A stretch of 11,366 nucleotides of DNA from an uncultured Alphaproteobacteria bacterium. GTDB lineage: Bacteria > Pseudomonadota > Alphaproteobacteria > Caulobacterales > Hyphomonadaceae. Where the stretch lies: the NCBI GenBank assembly GCA_903831485.1, contig CAIKXW010000266.1:1-11366 (forward strand), in the 5' to 3' direction. Position 1 is the first letter of the stretch. Each line of letters opens with the position of its first letter. Under the pieces are notes generated by a model that saw nothing but the letters and a program-made list of their open reading frames with translations, searched no databases and was not told where the DNA came from. This document shows positions 1 through 6,774 of this stretch, piece after piece. The translations under genes and the position numbers were made by a program.

Positions 1-24
1 CATCAGGAGGCGATGCAGGCAGGA

Positions 25-2307
25 TCAGGCGGCGTCAGCGTCGCGCTTGCGGCCCTTGAGAAGGCGGACATAGCGGGTCGCCAGTTCACGCGCGTCGATG
101 GGCTTGGAAATGTAGTCATCCATGCCCATGCCGAGATAGCGCTCCCTGTCGCCGCTCATGGCGTCTGCGGTCAGCGCGATGACCGGGATCCTGCTCCATG
201 GCTGGCCGCTGGCGCGGATGCGCCTGATGGTCTCGCGCCCGTCCATGACCGGCATGTGCACATCAAGCAGGACGATATCGAATGGCTGCTCGGACAGGCG
301 CTCCAGCGCCTGTTCGCCATTGACCGCTTCGACGATGCGTGGCGCGAGCTGGACGAGGAAGAGCCCGACAATCTGCCGGTTGACCGCATTGTCGTCGACC
401 AGCAGGACGCGCGCGCCCATCACCGGCATCGGGGATTGACCCAGATTGTCGGCAGCGTGGTTCTCGGGCGGCGCGACGGCGCCTCGTGTCGCGCCGGTTT
501 CGGCGGTGAACCAGAAATGGAAGCTGGAGCCTTCGCCAAGGCGGCTCTCGGCGCGCACATCCCCGCCCATCAGGCGGGCGAGCTGGCGCGTGATCGCGAG
601 GCCAAGCCCCGTGCCGCCGAAACGCCGCGTGATCGTGGCGTCGGCCTGGGTGAAAGCGCTGAACAGACGGGAGAGCGTGTGGTCATCCATCCCGATGCCG
701 GTGTCGGACACGGTGATGCTCATCAGCCAGTCGCCCGATGCGCGCTGCTTTGCGCCCAGCCGGATGGTGACGCCGCCCGATTCGGTGAACTTGATGGCGT
801 TAGAGAGAAGGTTCGACACGCACTGTCGCACGCGCACCGGGTCGTAACGCAGGAGCCGGGGCAGTTCGCCCGCAACCTCGACCTTGACGACAAGTCCGCG
901 CTCGGCGGCTTGCGACTGGAAGAGCTGTCGCACGCGCTCGATGGTCAGGCGGAGGTCGCCGTCGATCCCGGCGATGTCGAGCTTGCCGGCCTCGATCTTG
1001 GATATGTCGAGCACGTCGTTGAGCAACGCCATCAGGGTCTGCCCCGACTCGGATATGACGCTGACCTGTTCGCGCTGGAGATCGGTCAGCGGATCGGCGG
1101 CCAGCACCTGCGTCATCCCGAGAATGCCGTTGATGGGCGTCCGGATCTCGTGGCTCATCGAGGCGAGGAAGTTGGACTTGGCCACCGTCGCCGCTTCGGC
1201 CTGCGCCTTGGCTTCGGCCAGGGCGAGTTCCTGCATCTTCTGCGCGTGGATATCGAGCATCATGCCGACGGCGCGGATGTTCTCGCCCGTTGCGCTGCGC
1301 TCGACCCGTGTGAACAGCCGCACCCAGCGGCCCTGGCCGTCAGGGTGATGGATGCGCGTGTCGAGACTTTCGACAGCGTTGCTTGCAAGGCATCGCTCCC
1401 AGCTCTTCTTCACCTCAGCGACTTCGTCGTCGTGATAGAGTCCAAAGGGGTTGTGCTCCTGGCGCTGCATCGCCTCGGGGCCTGCAATCTGCATGAACTG
1501 ATCCGACGACCAGCGATCGCCGGTACGCAGGTCGATCTCGTAGACCCCGGCGTTCGCCGCCGCCATGGCCAGTTCGAGGCGACCGGACATGAGGTCCGCC
1601 TTGTCGCGTGCAACGGCAAGCTCGGTGACGTCCTGGCTGATGCCGAACATCTCGTACTTGCCGGAGGCCAGCTTGCGCCCCGCGCGATAATGCACGCGAA
1701 GGGTTTTCCAGCCGCCCGACCCGTCACGATAGCGCATCTCGCCATCGGCCGCGCCGCCCTCCGTGGTAATACGTTCGCGGATTGCCGTGTCCTTGTCCTG
1801 ATCGTCCACGTGCTGGACCAGCCGGAGAATGGACAGCCGCACGGGCTCCGCGGCGGTGGCATGGCCAAGCGCGAGCTCACTGGAGAAGTGGTAGAGTTCC
1901 TGGTCAGGGTCGAAACGCCACGTGCCGACCGCTGCGTCGTGGAGCAACCGGTCGCGCACGGTGCGTGCGCCGGCCAGCCTGCGCATTGCGGTCCATTCCT
2001 CGGTGACGTTGGTCAAGCGCACCAATTCGTGGCGGGCGTCGGCCGGGCTTCGGTCAAGCCTCAGCCAGGCGTGGCCATCCTCGCCGTCGATGCAGAAGAC
2101 GTCGCCCGAGGTAGAACGCGCATGATCGGCGGCGTTGGCCTTCATCGCCTGCAGCAGGTCGACGCCGATCAGGCTCGACGCCGGGCGATTGAGCTGATTG
2201 GCCAGCGCCTCATTGGCTTCGGTTACACGGCCGCTAGAATCCACAATTGCAGCGGCAACCCGGCTCCAGATGCCGGAATCGATCAGGAACTCGGTCTTTC
2301 GCGCCAT
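25..2307 (-). CDS. Hybrid sensor histidine kinase with three PAS-like domains and a C-terminal receiver
   Basis: A 760-residue kinase of a phosphorelay. No signal peptide or membrane segment is visible, so it should act in the cytoplasm. Three PAS-like regions (about 10-105, 120-235 and 240-355) lead through a short Ala/Glu-rich coiled coil (356-380) into HisKA, with the phospho-acceptor His386 in the SHEIRTP H-box. The HATPase domain (about 484-603) has its N-box at Asn503, DTGIGM at 535-540 and GGTGLGL at 564-570. The receiver domain (632-748) has the acidic pair Asp638/Asp639, phospho-acceptor Asp682 (LLDVHMPVMDG), Thr713 and Lys735, so every residue for autophosphorylation and His-to-Asp transfer is present. 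The ATG at 2307 follows an in-frame stop 11 codons upstream. No good Shine-Dalgarno precedes it. No HPt protein or DNA-binding regulator lies in the window, so the output partner is unknown. The ligand is also unknown. The gene lies 68 bases after the membrane-protein gene and may share its transcript. Confidence 0.95.
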   Translation of the reverse strand: MARKTEFLIDSGIWSRVAAAIVDSSGRVTEANEALANQLNRPASSLIGVDLLQAMKANAADHARSTSGDVFCIDGEDGHAWLRLDRSPADARHELVRLTNVTEEWTAMRRLAGARTVRDRLLHDAAVGTWRFDPDQELYHFSSELALGHATAAEPVRLSILRLVQHVDDQDKDTAIRERITTEGGAADGEMRYRDGSGGWKTLRVHYRAGRKLASGKYEMFGISQDVTELAVARDKADLMSGRLELAMAAANAGVYEIDLRTGDRWSSDQFMQIAGPEAMQRQEHNPFGLYHDDEVAEVKKSWERCLASNAVESLDTRIHHPDGQGRWVRLFTRVERSATGENIRAVGMMLDIHAQKMQELALAEAKAQAEAATVAKSNFLASMSHEIRTPINGILGMTQVLAADPLTDLQREQVSVISESGQTLMALLNDVLDISKIEAGKLDIAGIDGDLRLTIERVRQLFQSQAAERGLVVKVEVAGELPRLLRYDPVRVRQCVSNLLSNAIKFTESGGVTIRLGAKQRASGDWLMSITVSDTGIGMDDHTLSRLFSAFTQADATITRRFGGTGLGLAITRQLARLMGGDVRAESRLGEGSSFHFWFTAETGATRGAVAPPENHAADNLGQSPMPVMGARVLLVDDNAVNRQIVGLFLVQLAPRIVEAVNGEQALERLSEQPFDIVLLDVHMPVMDGRETIRRIRASGQPWSRIPVIALTADAMSGDRERYLGMGMDDYISKPIDARELATRYVRLLKGRKRDADAA

Positions 2308-2351
2308 GGCGCACTGTGGTCCCGTGAGGAGTAGTCACGGTCACCCTTATG

Positions 2352-2375
2352 GCAAATTCGCTTAACGAATTCTGC
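2352..2375 (-). repeat. Hairpin-forming inverted repeat just after the membrane-protein stop codon
   Basis: AATTCG at 2355-2360 and CGAATT at 2366-2371 form a perfect 6-bp stem with a 5-base loop. GCA (2352-2354) and TGC (2373-2375) extend it to 9 bp if C2372 is bulged. It starts directly after the TGA of the membrane-protein gene and precedes the kinase gene. No run of T follows on the minus strand, so it is not a clear Rho-independent terminator. It could attenuate transcription, stabilise an mRNA end, or be chance. A second, weaker 6-bp stem (CCGTGA 2322-2327 with TCACGG 2335-2340) lies just upstream of the kinase start. Confidence 0.35.
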
Positions 2376-3287
2376 TCAGCCGCCTTGGCGCATGCTCTCG
2401 GCGACGGCCTTCGCCGCATCGGAATTCAATGCTCCCAACTCGCCAAAGCGCTTGAGGGCCAGACGCCACAGCCATTTTGCGTGGCTCAGCCTTCCTGACA
2501 CGGCTGCGTGATCCGCGGCCAGCGCGGTCAGCAGGGCCAGGTCCATCCCTGTTGCCGTGTCGCGGGCGGCGGCCAGCATCTTGTCAGCATCATCAAGCTT
2601 GCCCTCGCGGATGGCGGCCCGGATCGCAGCATGCGGGTCGTCCACCGCCGGCGCAGGCGTCGACGCGGGCGGCGGGGCCTGCTGTACGGGCACGGGCGGC
2701 GGTTCGGCCGCCCGCGGCAGCGGGGCAAGGGTCACCTGCGCCGGAAAAGGTGATGGCGGCGGGGTGCTTGCCCCATTGGCCGCCGGCTCGGCGCTAGCGA
2801 CGGGTTTGGCGGCTGGTTTTGCTGGAGCTTCCGCCGCAGGCGTTGCCGGCTTCGGCGCGACAGGCGGTACCGATAGCGAACGCGGCTTCACCGGCGCAGC
2901 GGGCTCCACGATGTCGACCGGCGGAGCCGTCACGACCGGCTGTGGCGGTTCAGGCGGCGCAAGCGGCGTGATGTCGCCCGACCGCCAGTCCCGATCGGCA
3001 GCGCGGGCGCGCTGCGAATAGTATGCGTCCGCCTCGCCAAGGGCGACTTCCTCGCGCGAGGCGCGCGCCGCCAAGGCGCGCTTCTGGTTGGCGCGCGGGT
3101 GGACAGCGCTGACAAGGAAGACAATCCCGCTGGTGACGCCGAGCGCGCCTGCCAGCAGAAACAGCGGCAGGCCCGCAGCGCCGGGCGGGAAGACATTTGC
3201 TGCTTCAGCGCGATAGGTCCAGGCCAGATAGCCACCGCCGCCGGCCAGCACGGCTCCCAGCAGGAATTGAACAACGCGCACCAACAT
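2376..3287 (-). CDS. Two-helix membrane protein with Pro/Ala-rich linker and C-terminal TPR-like segment (unknown function)
   Basis: I do not recognise this family. The predicted 303-residue protein begins with two hydrophobic helices (about 5-24 and 40-62). A charged segment rich in Arg, Ala and Glu (about 65-104) follows, then a long linker dominated by Pro and Ala (about 105-217), and a C-terminal helical region (about 218-303). That last region includes an AIREGKLDDADKMLAAA stretch that reads like one tetratricopeptide-type hairpin, possibly followed by a second. The architecture suggests a membrane-anchored scaffold with the C-terminal domain held away from the bilayer. Which side of the membrane it faces is unclear. 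The start is the ATG at 3287; a TTG immediately before it is less likely. A GGGGTGG stretch four to five bases upstream could serve as ribosome binding site. It lies upstream of the kinase gene on the same strand, so a shared signalling role is possible but is only inferred from position. Confidence 0.8.
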   Translation of the reverse strand: MLVRVVQFLLGAVLAGGGGYLAWTYRAEAANVFPPGAAGLPLFLLAGALGVTSGIVFLVSAVHPRANQKRALAARASREEVALGEADAYYSQRARAADRDWRSGDITPLAPPEPPQPVVTAPPVDIVEPAAPVKPRSLSVPPVAPKPATPAAEAPAKPAAKPVASAEPAANGASTPPPSPFPAQVTLAPLPRAAEPPPVPVQQAPPPASTPAPAVDDPHAAIRAAIREGKLDDADKMLAAARDTATGMDLALLTALAADHAAVSGRLSHAKWLWRLALKRFGELGALNSDAAKAVAESMRQGG

Positions 3288-3544
3288 CAAGCCACCCCAG
3301 TCAGCCCGCTCTGCGGCGGTCCGGCAGGGGAAGGCTTAGCTGCTTCGCGGCCACACCGGAACCGCAAACACGCAGCAGGCTAGCCGTTTCGCAGCGCCTC
3401 CTGCATGACGGCGCTCACCACCTCCACGCCACGATTGCGAAGGGCTCCTGCCAGTTGCGAATCGACGCTCGGCGAGCGGCAAAGTCATCCTCCGAGCCAA
3501 AAAAGGCCAGCAGAAACGAACCAAGAAAATGGACAAGGGGAGAG
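3288..3544. other. Gene-free stretch upstream of the membrane-protein gene; possible minus-strand gene remnant
   Basis: No intact gene is visible here. It must hold the promoter of the minus-strand membrane-protein gene, but I cannot point to convincing -35 and -10 boxes. One minus-strand frame between about 3470 and its TAG at 3380-3382 reads for roughly 30 codons as a plausible helical protein C-terminus (ending MQEALRNG). It has no start codon with a ribosome binding site, and a stop lies just upstream, so it would be at most a remnant. Bases 3497-3537 are noticeably richer in A than the surroundings, as expected of non-coding or rearranged DNA. Confidence 0.4.
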
Positions 3545-3751
3545 GCCGACATGCCGCCATTGCTGGCCGGCCGGATGACCGCAGCGTGGGCCAACTTCGC
3601 GCGCAATGGCGACCCGAATGGCGGCAAGACCATCATCTGGCCGAAACACGACTCCGCGACGCGCCCTACGATGTTGTGGGACGAAAGCCCCGCCGGCCCG
3701 CGCTTCGAGAACGATATGCGCGAAGAATAGCGCAAGCGCATGCTGGGCTAG
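3545..3751 (+). pseudogene. C-terminal remnant of a type-B carboxylesterase (para-nitrobenzyl esterase family)
   Basis: From the ATG at 3551 this frame reads MPPLLAGRMTAAWANFARNG, then DPNGG, a WPKHD segment, ATRPTMLWDE and a final ENDMREE. This is the typical end of type-B carboxylesterases (AWxxFARxGxPN, WPxYD, ATRxTMxxD, VENDP/MR), which are normally about 500 residues long. Only about 65 residues remain. The Ser-nucleophile region, oxyanion loop and catalytic His are absent, so no activity is possible. A TAG at 3728-3730 cuts the tail early. Beyond it the same frame continues RKRMLG to a TAG at 3749-3751, which fits the usual family ending, so the first TAG looks like a later nonsense mutation. 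Upstream of about 3545 the similarity stops abruptly, suggesting a deletion or recombination end. Identification is from motif memory, not a search. Confidence 0.7.
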
Positions 3752-3903
3752 GGCCAGCTGCAATACCGGGCGCGGGAGATGAGGCCGGGCTGATCGCTTC
3801 GATGTGAACCTGCTGTCGCTGCGTCACCGTTTGCGTGCGGGCATCGCATGCGTAGGCTCCCTGCTTCGGAGCGGGAAAGCCCGTCCGCGAGGAGGAGACG
3901 TCG
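3752..3903 (+). promoter_or_regulatory. Leader of the three-gene catabolic operon with strong Shine-Dalgarno
   Basis: This 152-base region separates the esterase remnant from the operon's first ATG. GAGGAGGAG at 3889-3897 contains a perfect AGGAGG (3890-3895) eight bases before the ATG, the strongest ribosome binding site in the window. Just before it are two small possible stems: GCTCC/GGAGC at about 3856-3872, and CGGG-AAAG-CCCG at 3872-3883. I found no convincing sigma-70 boxes and no copy of the tetR-proximal operator motif, so the operon's regulator cannot be named from here. Confidence 0.45.
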
Positions 3904-4962
3904 ATGTCGGTTTCGCTGAAATCGTTGCTGTTGGCGTGCGCCGTTAGTGTCTCTGCGGCGCCGGCCGTTGCCCAGAGCGAGCCCGCCACGAAGCGGCCGG
4001 ACCTGGAGGGCGTGTGGTCCAACCAGTCGCTTACGAATCTGTCGCGCCAGCCCGGCACAAAGCTTTCGGTGACGGAGCAGGAGGCGAAGGAGCTGATCGA
4101 GAACAATCCGTGGATCCTGCTCGCGGCCAGCGAAGAAGGTGCCTCGGATTTCGGCGACGGGCTGCTCGATGATGGCAACAGCGATCGCGGCTACAACACG
4201 TTCTGGATCGATCCCGGCCAGTCACTCGCCAAGGTGAAGGGCGAGATCCGCACATCCTGGCTGGTCGAGCCTGCCGATGGCCGCGTGCCGGTCTCACCCA
4301 CGGGTCAGAAGGCGCGCACAGACGCAGCGGCCAAGAAACGCGCCACAATGTATGAAGGGCCCGAGACATTACCCATCGCCGAACGCTGCCTGGTCGGCTT
4401 CACGAATGCTGGCGGTCCTGGTATGCTGAACACGATTTACAACAACAATTACCAGATCGTCCAAGCGCCCGATCATGTGATGATCCTGGTCGAGATGGTG
4501 CATGATGCGCGCATAATCCCGATCGCCAGGAACAAGGCTGAGGCCAAGCACAGGCCCGCCGCGATCCAGCCATGGCTTGGCGATTCCGTAGGCTGGTATG
4601 AGGGCGACACGCTGGTGGTCGACACCCGCAACGTCCACCCCGAGCAGGCGCGGCAGGGGCAGGTGATCCTGTCGCCCGAAGGCAAGCTGACCGAGCGGTT
4701 CAGCCGCGCGAATGATGGCCAGTTGTTCTACACATTCGAGATCGATGATCCGGTGTACTACACGCAGCCATGGCGCGCCGAGATGGTGATGAACAAGCGC
4801 GACGATAGTATCTACGAATACGCCTGCCATGAAGGCAACTACGCCATGGAAGGCATCCTCAGCGGCGCGCGGCTCTATGAAGCCAAGGGGCTCGAGAACA
4901 AGCAGGGTCCCGGCATTTTCGGCCCCACCGCGCCGCCGCCAAAGCCAAGGAACAAGCAATAG
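3904..4962 (+). CDS. Exported protein of the uncharacterised 'PDLxGVW' family
   Basis: A 352-residue secreted protein. Residues 1-23 form a classical signal peptide with a likely cleavage at AVA|Q (23/24). The mature protein starts with the PDLEGVWSN motif (32-40). It also has NNNYQIVQAPDHVMILVEMV (180-199), HDARIIP (200-206), WLGDSVGWYEGDTLVVDTRN (224-243), and YEYACHEGNYAMEGILSGAR (304-323). I recognise these blocks from a widespread, functionally unassigned family found in sphingomonads, Acidobacteria and others, often in catabolic gene neighbourhoods. No catalytic mechanism is established to my knowledge. The conserved Trp, His and Asp residues suggest a beta-rich ligand-binding or hydrolytic fold, which is inference. 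Only two cysteines remain in the mature chain (162 and 308). The tail from 335 is Pro/Lys-rich. It is the first gene of the operon, two bases before the esterase gene, so the two are probably co-translated and act together outside the cytoplasm. Confidence 0.88.
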   Translation: MSVSLKSLLLACAVSVSAAPAVAQSEPATKRPDLEGVWSNQSLTNLSRQPGTKLSVTEQEAKELIENNPWILLAASEEGASDFGDGLLDDGNSDRGYNTFWIDPGQSLAKVKGEIRTSWLVEPADGRVPVSPTGQKARTDAAAKKRATMYEGPETLPIAERCLVGFTNAGGPGMLNTIYNNNYQIVQAPDHVMILVEMVHDARIIPIARNKAEAKHRPAAIQPWLGDSVGWYEGDTLVVDTRNVHPEQARQGQVILSPEGKLTERFSRANDGQLFYTFEIDDPVYYTQPWRAEMVMNKRDDSIYEYACHEGNYAMEGILSGARLYEAKGLENKQGPGIFGPTAPPPKPRNKQ

Positions 4963-4964
4963 CC

Positions 4965-6041
4965 ATGGCGCGCCTCGGCCGGAATTCCATTCTTGTGTGT
5001 GTCGCTGGCCTGCTTGCCGCGTGCACGACGCCAATCGAGGCGCCGCAGACGGCGAAGATGTGGGCGTGCCCTGATGGGTTCACGCCCAGGGAAGGTCTCA
5101 ACACCAACTTTCCGCACGAAGGAATGATGCGCGCGTTCGTCGTCGCGTCGGCGAAGGGCGCGACAGGGCCCGCGCCTACGTGGGTTCCGCTAACCGGGAC
5201 AGTTGAGTCGACCAACGCGAATCTCACCGTGCCGCGCTCCGGCGCAAACGCCTTGATGGCCGATCAGGGCTTCACCGTGATCGGGCCGGTGCGCCAGTGT
5301 GCCGAACAGGATCCGAATGCCGGACGAGGCCAGTGCGACGGGCCGGGATCGAACGGCTGGAACTGGAAGCCGTGGAATGACGGACGCGCCGGCAATGCCG
5401 ACGGCGAGAAATGGAAGAATGATGCAGGCCCCGACTCGCGCTTCTTCGAGGCGATGGTGCGGTGCGTCGGCACGGCGTTTCCGCTCGACGCAAAGCGTCT
5501 CTATGTCGGCGGCATCTCGGCTGGCGGCACGGTCACCAACCGCGCGCTGACCTTCAATTCCGACTTCTGGGCCGGCGGCATGCCGATCTCGGGCGAGTGG
5601 TATGTCTCAAACGATGACGGGTCGCCGCTGTCGTTTAACGATGCGCGTCAGGCCGTGATTACCAATCCGGCGAAGATTCATCAGGGCCGCATCGGTCCCT
5701 ATCCGCTGCCGAAATCGGTCTCTCCCATGATCGTCGTTACGGTGTGGGGCGGCGAGAAGGATTTGTGGGATTGCGGTCCGCCGCTCGGGCTGTGCGCCGA
5801 CTATCGTCCCTCGACGCAGGCGGGAGCGAACTATTTTGCGTCCATGCCCAACGTTGTGCATGTCGCGTGCTCTTCAACACATGGCCATATGTGGCCGCAG
5901 ATTAACACGCAGGCCTTCAACGCATGGGCGCTGAAGACGATGGCCTCGCATCCCAAAGGGACGAACCCGAAGGCGTTCAGGTTGACGCCGCCGCCGGAAG
6001 GCTATTCCTGCCGGATCGGAACCTACACCGATCACTACTGA
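4965..6041 (+). CDS. Lipoprotein alpha/beta-hydrolase, PHB depolymerase/feruloyl esterase-like
   Basis: A 358-residue predicted lipoprotein esterase. A short N-terminal helix ends in the lipobox LAAC with the acylated cysteine at 20, placing it in the periplasm or outer membrane. The nucleophile elbow is GISAG with Ser185, preceded by a strand (RLYVG), as in PHB-depolymerase/feruloyl-esterase (LpqC-like) hydrolases. Candidate acid and base are Asp266 (WGGEKDLWD) and His306 or His308 (STHGHMWP). Seven further cysteines in the mature chain (35, 112, 124, 167, 270, 277, 302) plus Cys348 suggest several disulfides, consistent with an exported enzyme. The mid-region 116-157 is rich in Gly, Asn and Trp and looks like a surface insertion. 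The start follows the previous stop by two bases, with AAGGAA about 13 bases upstream, so translation is probably coupled. The substrate is unknown; a polyester, an aryl ester or a smaller ester is possible. Confidence 0.85.
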   Translation: MARLGRNSILVCVAGLLAACTTPIEAPQTAKMWACPDGFTPREGLNTNFPHEGMMRAFVVASAKGATGPAPTWVPLTGTVESTNANLTVPRSGANALMADQGFTVIGPVRQCAEQDPNAGRGQCDGPGSNGWNWKPWNDGRAGNADGEKWKNDAGPDSRFFEAMVRCVGTAFPLDAKRLYVGGISAGGTVTNRALTFNSDFWAGGMPISGEWYVSNDDGSPLSFNDARQAVITNPAKIHQGRIGPYPLPKSVSPMIVVTVWGGEKDLWDCGPPLGLCADYRPSTQAGANYFASMPNVVHVACSSTHGHMWPQINTQAFNAWALKTMASHPKGTNPKAFRLTPPPEGYSCRIGTYTDHY

Positions 6042-6054
6042 CAGGCGGATAGCG

Positions 6055-6768
6055 ATGGCGGATGCGAAGAACGTCCTTGTCACGGAGCTGACGGGCTTTG
6101 CCAACCCCGTCATCGCCCGGCGGCTCGCCGCTGCGGGCGCGCGCGTGATCGGCTGTGACCCATCCATAGGTGCCGATGGTGAGCATGACAGCGTCGAGGT
6201 GGTCGGCTGGGCCAGGCCCGCCGATGTCGTGGCGCAAGCGACAGAGCGGTTCGGCGGCAGGCTCGATGCGATCGTCATCTCCTCGGCGATGCCGGCGCCG
6301 CGCATCCGCGTGGAGGATCTCTCCGAAGAAAACCTGATGCCGTACTTCCAACGACTCGCGGCAGAGTCGCTGCTTTTCGCAGGCGCTGCTGTGAAGGCTA
6401 TGCGGCCCAACAAGTCAGGCCGCATCGTGTTCGGATCCTCGTCGGGGCCGATCGGCGGCATACCAGGCTTTGCGGCCTACGCGTCGTCGCGGGCTGCAAT
6501 CAATGGCGTGGTGCGCACGCTGGCGCTTGAAGTGGCGGGCGACGGCATTTCCGTGAATGCGGTCGCGGCCAACTTCATCCAGACGGAGACGTACTATCCG
6601 AAGGCGCTGCTGGAAGATCCGGTGAAGGGTCCGAAGCTGCTCGCACGCGTGCCGATGGGGCGGCTGGGCGAGGCGGAGGAAGTGGCCGCGCTGGTCGAAC
6701 TGCTGGCGCTTGGCCAGAGCGGCTTTGTGTCGGGGCAGGTGATCCCGATCTCCGGCGCATGGTGCTGA
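6055..6768 (+). CDS. SDR-fold protein with a halohydrin-dehalogenase-type active site
   Basis: A 237-residue cytoplasmic protein of short-chain dehydrogenase fold and length. The cofactor motif TGxxxGxG is gone: at T10-E-L-T-G-F15-A-N17 all three glycines are replaced and a Phe sits where the second would be. Halohydrin dehalogenases carry T-x4-F/Y-x-G there; here the last Gly is Asn. The SDR NNAG motif reads SSAM (76-79). The catalytic set is Ser129-x12-Tyr142-x3-Arg146, with Arg replacing the SDR Lys, which is the dehalogenase signature (HheC Ser132, Tyr145, Arg149). Asn173-Phe174 match the Asn-Tyr of the HheC halide site. The family turns vicinal haloalcohols into epoxides, releasing halide without NAD(P), and can catalyse the reverse with small anions. 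The gene starts 13 bases after the esterase stop, with AGGCGGA upstream. A diverged SDR with another role is the alternative; the gene name hhe would be premature. Confidence 0.75.
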   Translation: MADAKNVLVTELTGFANPVIARRLAAAGARVIGCDPSIGADGEHDSVEVVGWARPADVVAQATERFGGRLDAIVISSAMPAPRIRVEDLSEENLMPYFQRLAAESLLFAGAAVKAMRPNKSGRIVFGSSSGPIGGIPGFAAYASSRAAINGVVRTLALEVAGDGISVNAVAANFIQTETYYPKALLEDPVKGPKLLARVPMGRLGEAEEVAALVELLALGQSGFVSGQVIPISGAWC

Positions 6769-6774
6769 GCGCGC

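Noticed and set aside
1..3. Minus-strand ATG at the window edge, 21 bases after the kinase stop
   Set aside because: Only the start triplet is inside the window and no purine-rich ribosome site precedes it, so a downstream gene cannot be supported.
13..2334. A 773-codon plus-strand open frame covering the whole kinase gene, with AGGAGG just before its ATG
   Set aside because: The minus strand has all motifs of a hybrid histidine kinase. The antisense product shows no recognisable domain and is His/Arg/Ala-rich, as expected from a GC-rich shadow frame. The AGGAGG is only two bases from the ATG.
2557..3021. Plus-strand open frame of 154 codons rich in Gly and Ala
   Set aside because: It is the antisense of the Pro/Ala-rich linker; the composition is explained by that low-complexity segment.
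3288..3290. TTG as start of the membrane protein, one codon before the ATG
   Set aside because: The adjacent ATG is a better start and the choice changes only one residue.
4369..5034. Minus-strand 221-codon frame
   Set aside because: It overlaps the exported-protein and esterase genes, both of which have clear signals and family motifs.
5874..6461. Minus-strand 195-codon frame
   Set aside because: It is antisense to the esterase end and the SDR-fold gene and shows no domain features.
6769..6774. Possible shared terminator between the convergent SDR-fold and tetR genes
   Set aside because: Only six bases separate the stops and no stem with a T run is present on either strand.
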